DNA of 64,000 nucleotides from contig NZ_JBEPTL010000013.1 in assembly GCF_040549465.1 (NCBI RefSeq), positions 42,796 to 106,795 on the forward strand, given 5' to 3'. Below, piece after piece: positions 42,164 to 52,426 of this stretch. A program made the translations under genes and the position numbers. The stretch is from Lacisediminihabitans sp040549465. Its GTDB lineage: Bacteria; Actinomycetota; Actinomycetes; Actinomycetales; Microbacteriaceae. A model generated the notes under the pieces. That model was not told where the DNA came from. It saw nothing but the letters and a program-made list of their open reading frames with translations, and did not search any database. Numbering within the stretch: the stretch's first letter is position 1; the number at the start of each line of letters is the position of its first letter.

Positions 42164-43639
42164 TTATGGGCGGAAGGCGTTTTCGATCCAGAGCGCGCTC
42201 GGGAGCTCGACGAGCGCGATGACCCACTCGGCCACGTTTCGTGTTACCGGCGGTTTCTTGACCACGACTGTGAGCTCATGAATACCCACGGGCATGGAGA
42301 AGTCGATGAACTGTCCCACCGGCGCCATGTGCGGGGCAGGGAACAGGAGGTTGCTGCCCTGAGCTCCGTGGAGGTATTCCCCGTTGAGCCAGATGCGGTA
42401 TTCCTCTGTCGAATTGAACATGAGTCGCACCTTCTCTCGGCCGCGGGCATCCACGCGGTAGCGCAGCAGCAGTAGTCGGTCTGTGAAATCATCGCGCGGC
42501 ATCTGAACCCAGGTGCCGGGGAGGCTGGAGGCCGTGGTCGATATCTCGGGGAGTACGCTGCCGACGGGCGGCAGCTCCGAGTTGTCGCGCTCGGCCCACG
42601 AGCCGAAGGTCGTGTTGAAGTGGGCGACTTCGACGGCGATGGTGTGGCTGTTCGGGTCGAACTCTGAGCTCGTCGCCGAGGGGTGGTCGCCCGACAGGCG
42701 GTCGTGCAGTGAAATGACCAGGTCGGTGAATCCATCGAGCGTCGCTGGAGGGGTGATGCCGGTGATCTCCTTGTTGAGTACGAGATCGTTGCCGATAGGG
42801 GCGAGCCACTTCTCTTCAATGGAGTTCGGGTCGAGGATACCGAGGAGGGCGCCGATGGTGGCCGTCGAGCTGTCACAGTCTTCGCCGCAGTTGTTGGTGA
42901 TGCTAATCCGCTCGGAGAATGTCGTGCCCATGAGCCAGCCCACGATGACGAAACCGGTGTTCTGGCGAACGTCGGTGAAGTCGTCGCTCCCGTACGTGTC
43001 GACAATGAGCTGGCGAACCACAGTCCAGTCGTCGTTCTCGAGCACCCATGCACGGGTATCGGTCACCACACCGAAGAGCTCACTGTCTTTCGGGATTCCG
43101 GTGAGGGCGCCATCCAAGAGCACGTCCGGGTCGGTCTCGACGAAGGCGAGGGACTGAAGGCGGGCGAGGAACTGCGCGGCATAGATGCCCTCGCCGTCGT
43201 GGTCGAAGCAAGCGTCTTCGTAGGCGTATGCGGCGGCGAGGTCTGGATTGCCCGGGGCAAGACACGCCCAGAGCTCTGAGCGGATTGCGGCCCCTTCGCC
43301 CTTGGTGAACCAATTGTCAAAGCTGCCTGTGTGGGGTGGCTCGAGTCCTTCGGCCAGGTTGCGCATGCCAACGCCGTATTCATTCCATGGGAACGAGACA
43401 TGATCGCGCCAGGCCGCGGCGAAGACGTGGCGGTCGACTACCGGCGACTCCATTTCCCCCAGCACACAGGCGTAGAGCACCTGCAGGTCGAGGTCGTCGT
43501 TGGGGACCATTTCGGTCGGGACCGGGTAATAGAAGTCGGCGGTGAGGGGACCGGTCAGACCTTCGAACGTCTGGCCCAGAGTGCCACCAACGGCCTTTCC
43601 GAGCCAGCAGCCTTGGATCCTGTCACGCAACGTGGTCAT
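42164..43639 (-). CDS. ADP-ribosylglycohydrolase family protein with a C-terminal jelly-roll-like domain
   Basis: 491 residues from ATG 43639, preceded by AAGGA; GTG 43654 is also in frame. The di-metal ADPRH core is recognisable: RIQGCWLGKAVGGTLGQTFEG, VPNDDLDLQ (Asp48, Asp49 and Asp51), CFDHDGEGIYAAQFLA (146-158) and NCGEDCDSSTATIGALLG (Asp254 and Asp256). From about residue 370 a beta-rich extension (VRLMFNSTEEYRIWLNGEYLHGAQ, then VGIHELTVVVKKPP) resembles a galactose-binding-type fold. No signal peptide. As first gene of a sugar ABC operon it probably hydrolyses an imported N- or O-glycoside, not ADP-ribosyl protein; this is inference. Confidence 0.8.
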   Translation of the reverse strand: MTTLRDRIQGCWLGKAVGGTLGQTFEGLTGPLTADFYYPVPTEMVPNDDLDLQVLYACVLGEMESPVVDRHVFAAAWRDHVSFPWNEYGVGMRNLAEGLEPPHTGSFDNWFTKGEGAAIRSELWACLAPGNPDLAAAYAYEDACFDHDGEGIYAAQFLARLQSLAFVETDPDVLLDGALTGIPKDSELFGVVTDTRAWVLENDDWTVVRQLIVDTYGSDDFTDVRQNTGFVIVGWLMGTTFSERISITNNCGEDCDSSTATIGALLGILDPNSIEEKWLAPIGNDLVLNKEITGITPPATLDGFTDLVISLHDRLSGDHPSATSSEFDPNSHTIAVEVAHFNTTFGSWAERDNSELPPVGSVLPEISTTASSLPGTWVQMPRDDFTDRLLLLRYRVDARGREKVRLMFNSTEEYRIWLNGEYLHGAQGSNLLFPAPHMAPVGQFIDFSMPVGIHELTVVVKKPPVTRNVAEWVIALVELPSALWIENAFRP

Positions 43640-43949
43640 CAACCAGTCCTTCACAGCGTCGTAAAATGAAACGGTTCACTTATGGAACCATGCTTTGATA
43701 TTCTTCGCAAGTCCGAGGGGCAAAAGTTATGGCATTGGATTCCTTTTCCGGTCACGTTCCCATCCAGCGCACTGATACGCGGCGCGGGCCTCGTCGCGCC
43801 TGACACCGTCATCGCCGACAGCCGGCGTGTGGGCGCCTGGGTCCCTGTGTCGCATGGGAGGAAGCATGCCGGGTCGGGAGCCCGACCTGGGCCTGGTGTT
43901 AGTGAGCGCACTGGAACGCGGCCCACTCGGACACTCAGTCTGAGCGGGA
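43640..43949. other. Non-coding spacer upstream of the ABC/ADPRH operon
   Basis: 310 bases. The right end abuts the stop of the methyltransferase gene. The left end holds the operon promoter region and the TGAAACGGTTCA site. Short open frames cross it on both strands, but none has protein-like composition or a ribosome site. I see no RNA gene. Confidence 0.6.
43667..43678. promoter_or_regulatory. Candidate LacI-type operator of the second ABC locus
   Basis: TGAAACGGTTCA, a near-palindrome with a central CG, lies 28 bases before the ADPRH start. A GGTTC/GAACC inverted repeat (43674-43678 with 43686-43690) overlaps it. AACGGTTCA is shared with the site before the lacI gene. Confidence 0.55.
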
Positions 43950-45065
43950 TCAGGCCCGCCGCGACGCGGCCACGGTGAACTTCGCGTTGCGGGCGACCTC
44001 ACGGGTGTGGCCGACGATGCGCTGCAGCGCTGGGTGATATCCGAGGTGCGAGTTGTAAACAGTCCACAGCTCTCCACCGGAGCGCAGCACACGCGCGGCC
44101 TCCTCGAACAGTCCGTCCGCGATTCCGACGTGCACCGTAGCCCCGACGTGGAACGGCGGATTGAGCACTACCAGGTCCGCGCTCGAGTCCGACCGGCCGT
44201 TCAGCCCGACCTCGCGCACCACGGTCACGTCCAGTTCGTTGGCCGCCATTGTGGCGCCGGCCGACGCGACAGCAGCCCAGGACAGGTCCGTGGCGATCAC
44301 GGTGGCGGTCGGGCGGTCCCTAGCGAGCGACGCGGCCAGGATGCCGGTGCCGCAGCCCAGGTCGATGACGGTCTCGGCATCCGGAACCGCACTATCGAGC
44401 ACCGAGCGCAGAAACCGCGTGCCGATGTCGAGTTTTGCGCCGGCGAAGGCGGCGCCGTGCGCACAGATCCAGAGGCCGAGCTCCGGGTTGAACTCGCGCA
44501 CCGGGTACTGAGATGGCGCAGGGTTGGCTGGGTCAGACCGAGGTGCACTGGCAACGAGCACCCGCGACTTCTGGCGGGCATGCGAGACGTCGAGTCGCTC
44601 GAAATGTCGCAGGAGCACCTCGTTCATCGCCACCGAGATGTGCTTGATGCGCCCGCCGGCGTACACGACCACCTCCGGGTCGGCATGCTCGGCGATGAGC
44701 CCCGCGAGCTCGTCGAGCTCCGCAAGGCCGCGCGGCAGCTGGAGGAGTACGACGCGGGCGCCATCGAGTACGTCTGCGCCGAGGGGCAGGCTCCGATAGT
44801 CGATGCCCGAGGCATTGCCGGCGAGAGCTTGCTCGCCGAGCAGCGAGTCCTGGAAGACACGGATGCTGCGTGCCCCCAGCCGCGCCGCGCCGATGGTGAG
44901 CGCACCGTAGTGGTCGCCGAGCACCACGATACCGTCAGCGGGCGCTGCGAACACGGCGGATGTCGCCTCGTCGAGGATCAGCCGGTCGCTGGCGTCCACG
45001 GCGAAGAGGTTGTCAGCCTCGACATCCGGAAACCGGCGGAGGCCGGAGAAGTCGAGGGAGGTCAT
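43950..45065 (-). CDS. RsmC/RlmG-like rRNA (guanine-N2) methyltransferase
   Basis: 371-residue SAM-dependent methyltransferase. The N-terminal half is a degenerate methyltransferase-like domain (ADGIVVLGDHYGALTIGAARLG) as in RsmC and RlmG. The C-terminal half is catalytic: VIDLGCGTGILAASLARDRPTATVIATDLS (SAM site) and VVLNPPFHVGATVHVG (NPPF motif IV for base-N methylation), then VYNSHLGYHPALQRIVG. ATG 45065 is chosen; the frame extends to 45293, but the extra part crosses a palindrome and the MFS gene end. Likely target 16S or 23S rRNA; the exact base is not assignable. Confidence 0.87.
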   Translation of the reverse strand: MTSLDFSGLRRFPDVEADNLFAVDASDRLILDEATSAVFAAPADGIVVLGDHYGALTIGAARLGARSIRVFQDSLLGEQALAGNASGIDYRSLPLGADVLDGARVVLLQLPRGLAELDELAGLIAEHADPEVVVYAGGRIKHISVAMNEVLLRHFERLDVSHARQKSRVLVASAPRSDPANPAPSQYPVREFNPELGLWICAHGAAFAGAKLDIGTRFLRSVLDSAVPDAETVIDLGCGTGILAASLARDRPTATVIATDLSWAAVASAGATMAANELDVTVVREVGLNGRSDSSADLVVLNPPFHVGATVHVGIADGLFEEAARVLRSGGELWTVYNSHLGYHPALQRIVGHTREVARNAKFTVAASRRA

Positions 45066-45109
45066 CCGTCCAGTACAGCACGGTGCCGAGGGCGGAACTG
45101 CAGCGCACA

Positions 45110-45190
45110 CGTTTCTCCGGAGGATCGCGGTTCGAAATCGATGCCGACCACGAATTCGTGCGGTCGGATGCCGAAACCTCCGGAGAAACG
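45110..45190. repeat. Long nested palindrome upstream of the methyltransferase gene
   Basis: CGTTTCTCCGGAGG (45110-45123) pairs perfectly with CCTCCGGAGAAACG (45177-45190). Inside the 53-base loop a second near-palindrome, CCGACCACGAATTCGTG then CGGTCGG, is centred on GAATTC with one extra base. It fills the spacer between the DHA2 exporter 3' end and the methyltransferase start, both on the minus strand. Confidence 0.75.
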
Positions 45191-45216
45191 AGTTGGACGA
45201 GTCAGAAACGAACTGG

Positions 45217-46773
45217 CTAGTGAACCGCGACCGGCGCGCTCTCGCCGATGCTGCTCGAGCTTGAGGTTGAGGTCGAGGTCGAGGTCGAGACACCGTGCGG
45301 ATTGGAGAGCGACACCCCGTGCCCGCGGCGCCGGAACAGCAGCGCAGACAGCACGGCTCCGACGGCGAAGAATCCTGCGCCCCACCAGTAGGCCGTGGCG
45401 TAGCTGTGGACAGCGGCCTGGGCTGCGACGGCGGCCGAAGGCGGCAGGTGCGAGGCGAGATAGTCCGTGGCCGCTGTTGCCGCGAGGGTGTTCAGCAGGG
45501 CGGTGCCGATCGATCCGCCGACCTGTTGGCTGGTGTTGACCATCGCCGAGGCGACGCCCGCAAATCGGCGGTCGATGCCGAGGGTCGCTGTCTGCATGGA
45601 GGCCGGCATGATCGATCCCATGCCGAAGCCGAGGATCATCAGCGGCGGGAGCAGATCTGCGGCGTAGGTGCTGGTGAGATCGACGTGGGTCAGGTAGACC
45701 ATCCCGATGCCGGCGAGAGTCATGCCGAACGGAACCATGATCTTCGGCCCGAAGCGCGGCACGAAGATGTTGGTCGACAGTTGTGCCGCGAGCACCAGCA
45801 TCCCGATCATCGGCAGGAATGACAGGCCGGTCTGGATCGGCGTGTAGTGCAGCGACGCCTGCAGGTAGTACGTGACGAACAGGAAGATCCCGAACATGCC
45901 CGCACCGGCGATCAGCACCGAGCTGTAGGCCGCACCGCGGTTGCGATCCAGCACGATGGAGAGTGGAAGCAGCGGATGCTCGGCACGGCGCTGCCAGAGC
46001 ACGAAGGCGACCAGCAGCAGGCCGGATGCCACGAGGAAGCCCCAGGTGAGCGGAGAGCCCCAGCCCTCAGACTCCGCGTTCGAGAATCCGTAGACCAGGC
46101 TGAAGAGCGCGCCGGAGACGAAGAGCGTGCCCGGAATGTCGAGTTTCGGACGCGGGCCGGTTCGCTCTACCTGACTGACGAAGATGGCCGCACCGATCAC
46201 GGCAACCACGGCGATGACGACGTTGATGTAAAGGTTCCAGCGCCAGTCGAAGTTTTCGGTGAGCACACCGCCGAGCAGCAGGCCGACGGCACCGCCGGCC
46301 CCAGCGATCGCGCCGAAGACCCCGAATGCGCGAGCGCGTTCCTTCGGGATGGTGAAGGTCGTGGTGAGCACGGCGAGCGCGGTCGGAGCGAGCATGGCAC
46401 CGAAAGCGCCCTGCAGGGCGCGGGCACCGACGAGCATCCCGAAGCCGCCGGCAGCGCCACCCAGCGCGGAGGCTCCGGCGAAGCCGATCAGGCCGATGAT
46501 GAAGGTGCGCTTGCGACCGATCAGGTCAGAAAGACGACCGCCGAGCAGCAGGAGGCTGCCGAATGCGAGGGAGTAGGCGGTGACGATCCACTGGCGCTCC
46601 CCGTTCGAGAAGCCGAGGTCGGCCTGGGCGGAGGGCAGAGCGATGTTGACCACCGTCGAGTCGAGCACGACCATGAGCTGGGCGAGGGCCACTGTGGTGA
46701 GCGTCCACCAGCGGCGAGAGGAGACAGGGGGCGCGATCACGGCGTCGGGTGAAACCAGGGAAGTGTGAGACAT
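45217..46773 (-). CDS. DHA2-type MFS drug exporter (14 TM)
   Basis: 518 residues from ATG 46773; an in-frame start at 46833 lies in the regulatory spacer. Helix 1 region WWTLTTVALAQLMVVLDSTVVNIALPSAQADLG carries the DHA2 motif D1 (LDSTVVNVALP). GGRLSDLIGRKRTFIIGL is motif A. About 14 membrane segments are visible. The C-terminal tail is a Ser/Thr run coded by a hexamer repeat (45264-45291). The divergent TetR gene at 46894 is the expected repressor. Substrate probably hydrophobic drugs; unproven. Confidence 0.9.
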   Translation of the reverse strand: MSHTSLVSPDAVIAPPVSSRRWWTLTTVALAQLMVVLDSTVVNIALPSAQADLGFSNGERQWIVTAYSLAFGSLLLLGGRLSDLIGRKRTFIIGLIGFAGASALGGAAGGFGMLVGARALQGAFGAMLAPTALAVLTTTFTIPKERARAFGVFGAIAGAGGAVGLLLGGVLTENFDWRWNLYINVVIAVVAVIGAAIFVSQVERTGPRPKLDIPGTLFVSGALFSLVYGFSNAESEGWGSPLTWGFLVASGLLLVAFVLWQRRAEHPLLPLSIVLDRNRGAAYSSVLIAGAGMFGIFLFVTYYLQASLHYTPIQTGLSFLPMIGMLVLAAQLSTNIFVPRFGPKIMVPFGMTLAGIGMVYLTHVDLTSTYAADLLPPLMILGFGMGSIMPASMQTATLGIDRRFAGVASAMVNTSQQVGGSIGTALLNTLAATAATDYLASHLPPSAAVAAQAAVHSYATAYWWGAGFFAVGAVLSALLFRRRGHGVSLSNPHGVSTSTSTSTSSSSSIGESAPVAVH

Positions 46774-46893
46774 GAACGCCACTATATACGGTACTGTGGA
46801 GTTTCGGATCTTAACAGTTCCTAAATTGCCCATCAGGTCGAAGAATTAACCGTGCGGTAATATAGCCCGCATCAGGAAAGGGAGATTGCCGCA

Positions 46894-47592
46894 ATGACGC
46901 AGCTCGATCTCGACCCAGTCACCGACCCCGACCCGGCGGAACAACCGTCGAAGCTGGGGCGAAAACGTGACCACACCCGCGACCCCGAGATTCTGGATGC
47001 CGCCCTCGAAGTGCTCGCCGAAACCGGGTACGACGGCATGACCATCGACATGGTCGCGGCGAGAGCCAAAGCAGGCAAGGCCACCCTCTACCGCCGATGG
47101 CCGTCCAAGGGTGAACTCGTGATCGATGCGGTCGCCTGTATGAAGACTGGCGACATCGACTACTCGCAACTGCCGGACACCGGGACCCTGCGCGGCGACC
47201 TCATCGCGATGATCAAGCCACATTCCATCGAGGACGGCGAGAAGAAACTGCAGATCATGGCCGGTCTCATGTCGATGCTCTCGCGGGCACCGGAGCTGGC
47301 GGATGCCGCCAACCAGGCGATCATCGAGCCGCGGGCGAGCGTCAATCGCATCCTCATGCGCCGGGCGATCGACAGGGGTGAGATCGCGGCCGACTGCGAC
47401 GTGGAGACCCTGTCGCTCATCAGCCCGTCAATGGCGGCCTATCGCGTGCTGATCCTGCGGAAGACCGTGGACCGGGCGTTCCTGATCTCGCTGATCGATG
47501 GCGTGCTGTTGCCTGCCGTCGGACTCGGTCGCCCCGCCAGTGATGCCCCCGCCGGCAGTCGCCCTGCAAGCAGTCGCGCCGCGCGAAACTAG
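46894..47592 (+). CDS. TetR family regulator, divergent from the DHA2 exporter
   Basis: 232 residues. HTH: RDPEILDAALEVLAETGYDGMTIDMVAARAKAGKATLYRRWPSKGELVIDAV. The C-terminal part matches the TetR_C_11-like group often found beside exporters. The 120-base divergent spacer has a loosely inverted pair, CTATATACGGT near 46782 and CGGTAATATAG near 46856, that may be operators. The stop overlaps the convergent membrane-protein gene by four bases. Confidence 0.88.
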   Translation: MTQLDLDPVTDPDPAEQPSKLGRKRDHTRDPEILDAALEVLAETGYDGMTIDMVAARAKAGKATLYRRWPSKGELVIDAVACMKTGDIDYSQLPDTGTLRGDLIAMIKPHSIEDGEKKLQIMAGLMSMLSRAPELADAANQAIIEPRASVNRILMRRAIDRGEIAADCDVETLSLISPSMAAYRVLILRKTVDRAFLISLIDGVLLPAVGLGRPASDAPAGSRPASSRAARN

Positions 47593-48239
47593 GCGCGCGG
47601 GCGCATAGCGTGCGCCATCCACCACCAGGCGAGCCAGCCGATGGCCGCATTCACGGCCAACGCGATCACAGCCGAGACGCCGAAGAAGGTCCAGAGGCCT
47701 GGCCAGAAGTCGTTCGAGCCCGACCCCGACGCCGACGCCGACGCCGAAGCGGAGGTCACGACCGTCGAGACGATCTGGCTGACAAAGCTGCCGATCCCGC
47801 CGATGATCCAGGAGGCGACGACTGCGATCGCCGTGCCGGCCCAGGTCACGCCCCACGGATGATTCACCCGGTGCGAGCGCAGGATGCGGCCGCTGACCAG
47901 GATCGCGACCGCCATCACGATGAAACCGAGCAGGGACACCAGTACGAGTGGCAGGATCCAGGCCGAGATGTTGATTCCGTCGAGGAACTGGCTCAGGCCA
48001 TCCAGGCCGCGACCGGTATCGCTCGAACTGCTCGCCGCGTGCACAATGAAGGCGAAGAGCCCGACGAACAGTGCGATGCCGACGGGTATCGCCGCCAGCG
48101 CCCAGCCGATGCCGAGCAGCACGAAGCCGATGCTTCCGGCCAGGACCGTGCCGCGTTTCGCCCGCTTGGTGAGGGGCGGTCGCACCGGCTTCGGCCCGGC
48201 GGGGTAGGCGGGCTGCGAATACTGGATCGGATACGTCAA
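47589..48239 (-). CDS. Four-TM membrane protein at the end of the dnaK operon
   Basis: 216 residues; not a named family that I recognise. The N-terminus is Pro/Tyr-rich (YPIQYSQPAYPAGPKPVRPPLTKRAKRG), as in actinobacterial small membrane proteins of the DUF4190 style. Four hydrophobic segments follow, separated by a Ser-rich SASASASASGSGS stretch. ATG 48239 overlaps the hspR stop (48236), so it is translationally coupled to the heat-shock operon and should be induced by the same HspR release. Confidence 0.75.
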   Translation of the reverse strand: MTYPIQYSQPAYPAGPKPVRPPLTKRAKRGTVLAGSIGFVLLGIGWALAAIPVGIALFVGLFAFIVHAASSSSDTGRGLDGLSQFLDGINISAWILPLVLVSLLGFIVMAVAILVSGRILRSHRVNHPWGVTWAGTAIAVVASWIIGGIGSFVSQIVSTVVTSASASASASGSGSNDFWPGLWTFFGVSAVIALAVNAAIGWLAWWWMAHAMRPRA

Positions 48240-48673
48240 CGTTCTCCCCGTTCGATCGATTCGTGGCTAAGCGGTCGCCAAACCACGACCTGCGTGTTGC
48301 GCTGCGACCTGGTACCGGCCCTCAGCGAGACGACTTCTCCGGACTCACCGCCGGCGAAGACCCGGCGACCGGGACGACTGAGAAGCTCTTCGGCCAGGGC
48401 ATGCTCGAGGTCGCGGATGCGCTCCGACAGTTCGGCAACCTGGTTCTCCAACTGCAGGATACGACGGATGCCCTCCAGGCTCACGCCCTCCGCGCCCAGT
48501 CGTGCGATCTCCCGCAACTGCACGATGTCGCGCATCGAGTAGCGACGCGACTGCCCTGAGGTGCGCTGCGGCACCACGAACTCAAGGCGGTCGTACTGTC
48601 GAAGCGTCTGGGGATGCATGCCAGCGAGCTCCGCGGCGATCGCGATCGCAAAGACGGGGTCGGTGGCTTCCAT
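48236..48673 (-). CDS. hspR: Heat-shock repressor HspR (MerR family)
   Basis: 145 residues. MerR-type HTH (PVFAIAIAAELAGMHPQTLRQYDRLEFVVPQRTSGQSRRYSMRDI) with the HspR-typical HPQTLRQYDR. A leucine-rich coiled coil (VSLEGIRRILQLENQVAELSERIRDLEHAL) and a basic tail follow. It binds HAIR sequences with DnaK as corepressor. It lies two bases after dnaJ. Three HAIR-type sites (two at dnaK, one at clpB) are in this window. Confidence 0.93.
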   Translation of the reverse strand: MEATDPVFAIAIAAELAGMHPQTLRQYDRLEFVVPQRTSGQSRRYSMRDIVQLREIARLGAEGVSLEGIRRILQLENQVAELSERIRDLEHALAEELLSRPGRRVFAGGESGEVVSLRAGTRSQRNTQVVVWRPLSHESIERGER

Positions 48674-48675
48674 GG

Positions 48676-49656
48676 TCAGCCCTTCGATTTCGCGAGCAGC
48701 TCCGCTCGCGGGTTCTCATCCGGTTGAAGTGCGGCGAACTTCTCCAGTGCCTCCTGGGCTTCGCCGCTGAGGTGGGCGGGCACCGCCACCTGCACGGTGG
48801 CGAGCAGATCTCCCGTGCCCTTCGGCGAGGTGACGCCGCGCCCCTTGACGCGGAGCACGCGGCCGCTCGGCGTACCTGCGGCGACCTTGAGTTTCACCGG
48901 CTCGCCGCCGAGAGTGGGAACCTCGATGGTCGCTCCGAGAGTGGCCTCAGTGAAGGTGACCGGCACATCCACCCGCAGGTTGATGCCGTCGCGTTCAAAG
49001 ACTGGATGCTTGCGCACGGTGATCGTGAGCGTCAGGTCGCCGGGTGCGCCGCCATCCACGCTCGGCTCGCCTTTACCCCTGAGCCTGATTTTCTGGCCGT
49101 CGCTCACACCGGCGGGAATCTTCACACTGATCGGCTTGCCCTCTGCGGCCTGCAGTTTGACGGTGTCGCCCTGGATCGCGGTGAGGAAGTCGAGAGTGGT
49201 CGTGGCGGTGAGGTCGCGACCCTTGGTTGGACCGCCTGCGCCGCGGAATCCGCCGGATGACTGGCCGAACAGCCCACTGAAGATGTCGTCGAAACCACCG
49301 CCACCACCACCGGGCGAGTAGGCCGTGCGCTGGTTGCCGCCCTGGTTGAACATGCCGCCGAAGACATCCTCAAAGCCACCGGACTGGCCCTGGCCGCCGG
49401 AGGTGAAGCGCGCACGGCCTGGACCCATCGCGCGCATCTGGTCGTATTCTTTGCGCTGTTCGGAGTCGGCGAGCACGGCGTGCGCCTCACTGATCTCCTT
49501 GAACTTCGCCTCAGCCTTCGCATCCCCGGGGTTGGAGTCGGGGTGATATTTGCGGGCCAGCTTTCGGTAGGCCTTCTTGAGCTCGGCCGCTGAGATGTCT
49601 TTGGAGACGCCGAGTACGGCGTAAAAGTCCTTGTCGAACCAATCCTGGCTTGCCAT
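48676..49656 (-). CDS. dnaJ: DnaJ co-chaperone without zinc finger (CbpA-like)
   Basis: 326 residues. J-domain DFYAVLGVSKDISAAELKKAYRKLARKYHPDSNPGD with the HPD motif stimulates DnaK ATPase. A Gly/Phe-rich linker (FTSGGQGQSGGFEDVFGGMFNQGG) spans residues 85-145. Two C-terminal substrate-binding beta domains follow. The four CxxCxGxG repeats of class A DnaJ are absent, so it is a class B protein, as in the DnaJ of many Micrococcales heat-shock operons. ATG 49656, 116 bases after grpE. Confidence 0.93.
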   Translation of the reverse strand: MASQDWFDKDFYAVLGVSKDISAAELKKAYRKLARKYHPDSNPGDAKAEAKFKEISEAHAVLADSEQRKEYDQMRAMGPGRARFTSGGQGQSGGFEDVFGGMFNQGGNQRTAYSPGGGGGGFDDIFSGLFGQSSGGFRGAGGPTKGRDLTATTTLDFLTAIQGDTVKLQAAEGKPISVKIPAGVSDGQKIRLRGKGEPSVDGGAPGDLTLTITVRKHPVFERDGINLRVDVPVTFTEATLGATIEVPTLGGEPVKLKVAAGTPSGRVLRVKGRGVTSPKGTGDLLATVQVAVPAHLSGEAQEALEKFAALQPDENPRAELLAKSKG

Positions 49657-49772
49657 GGGCGCCTCCGTTCTTTCTCAATCTACGTTGTGAATGCCGAACG
49701 AGGCCGCCGGTCGAGCCAGTCGAGACCGATCTCGACTGGCTCGATCGACGAAACTGCTCGATCGGCGCTGTC

Positions 49773-50369
49773 TTATTCTGCTGGTACTGAGACGGCGACC
49801 TTGGCCGCGCGCAGAAGTCGCTCACCCAACTTGTAGCCAGGAGCGATCACGTCCGCCACGGTATTGACCGTCACATCGGAGCTCGGCAACTGCACGAGAG
49901 CCTCGTGCTGGTGCGGGTCGAACACATCGCCCTTCTCGCCAACCGCGGTGAGCCCGAACTTCTCGAGGCTCGCGCGCAGCTTCTGGGCGATGACCGCCAT
50001 GGGGCCGTCGGCGAGATCGCCGTGGGCCTCAGCGAGGGCCAGGTCGTCGAGCACCGGAAGGAGACTCTTCACCACCTCGGCGATGTTCAACTCGCGAGTC
50101 GCCTCCCGATCGCGCTCGACGCGCTTGCGATAGTTGGCGAATTCGGCCTGCACTCGCTTGAGGTCTCCGAGGATTTCGACGGCGGGGTCGACCGCGGCGT
50201 TCCCAGGGCCTGGTGAAGGAAGCTGCTCCCCTGCCAAGAACGCGAGATCGTCATCAGAAAATGACGTCTCGACATCCGGACCTTCGGCCTCGACGAGCCC
50301 CTCGGCCGCATCGTCGGCAGCCGAGGTCGGCTCCTCCGATGCGTCCTCGGGAGTCTTGTCGTCGACCAT
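49773..50369 (-). CDS. grpE: Nucleotide exchange factor GrpE
   Basis: 198 residues. Acidic, disordered N-terminus (residues 1-65). Coiled coil ILGDLKRVQAEFANYRKRVERDREATRELNIAEVVKSLLPVLDDLALAEAHGD. Beta-wing domain GEKGDVFDPHQHEALVQLPSSDV, then VIAPGYKLGERLLRAAKVAVS. It releases ADP from DnaK. The ATG is two bases after the dnaK stop. Confidence 0.95.
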   Translation of the reverse strand: MVDDKTPEDASEEPTSAADDAAEGLVEAEGPDVETSFSDDDLAFLAGEQLPSPGPGNAAVDPAVEILGDLKRVQAEFANYRKRVERDREATRELNIAEVVKSLLPVLDDLALAEAHGDLADGPMAVIAQKLRASLEKFGLTAVGEKGDVFDPHQHEALVQLPSSDVTVNTVADVIAPGYKLGERLLRAAKVAVSVPAE

Positions 50370-50371
50370 GA

Positions 50372-52249
<1,878 letters not shown>

Positions 52250-52342
52250 GTGCGGTTTCTCCTTCTGACGCCGGTCGAGCTTGTCGAGACCGGCACGTTA
52301 CTCAGCTGGTTTCGACAAGCTCTACCAGCAGACCTTGCGAGA

Positions 52343-52363
52343 CTTGAGTCTCACGTACTCAAG
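52343..52363. promoter_or_regulatory. HAIR 1, perfect HspR site at dnaK
   Basis: CTTGAGT-CTCACGT-ACTCAAG is an exact match to the HspR consensus. It overlaps the -10 region and presumed transcription start of the dnaK promoter and ends 94 bases before the ATG. Confidence 0.93.
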
Positions 52364-52390
52364 TTTGAAACCTGTGGATAACTTTGTCAA
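52362..52390 (-). promoter_or_regulatory. dnaK promoter
   Basis: On the minus strand, TTGACA (52390-52385), 17 bases, CAAACT (52367-52362). It lies between the two HAIR sites, with the -10 touching HAIR 1, so HspR would block polymerase. Confidence 0.7.
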
Positions 52391-52405
52391 GTTGATTTCG
52401 AAAAA

Positions 52406-52426
52406 CTTGAGTCGAGTCGACTCAAG
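52406..52426. promoter_or_regulatory. HAIR 2, perfect HspR site overlapping a neighbouring stop codon
   Basis: CTTGAGT-CGAGTCG-ACTCAAG, an exact consensus match, about 63 bases upstream of HAIR 1. Its right arm contains the TGA stop (52422-52424) of the tetR gene that is transcribed toward dnaK. Confidence 0.92.

Noticed and set aside
45264..45291. Hexamer repeat as an interspersed element
   Set aside because: It is simple low-complexity coding sequence for the Ser/Thr tail of the exporter.
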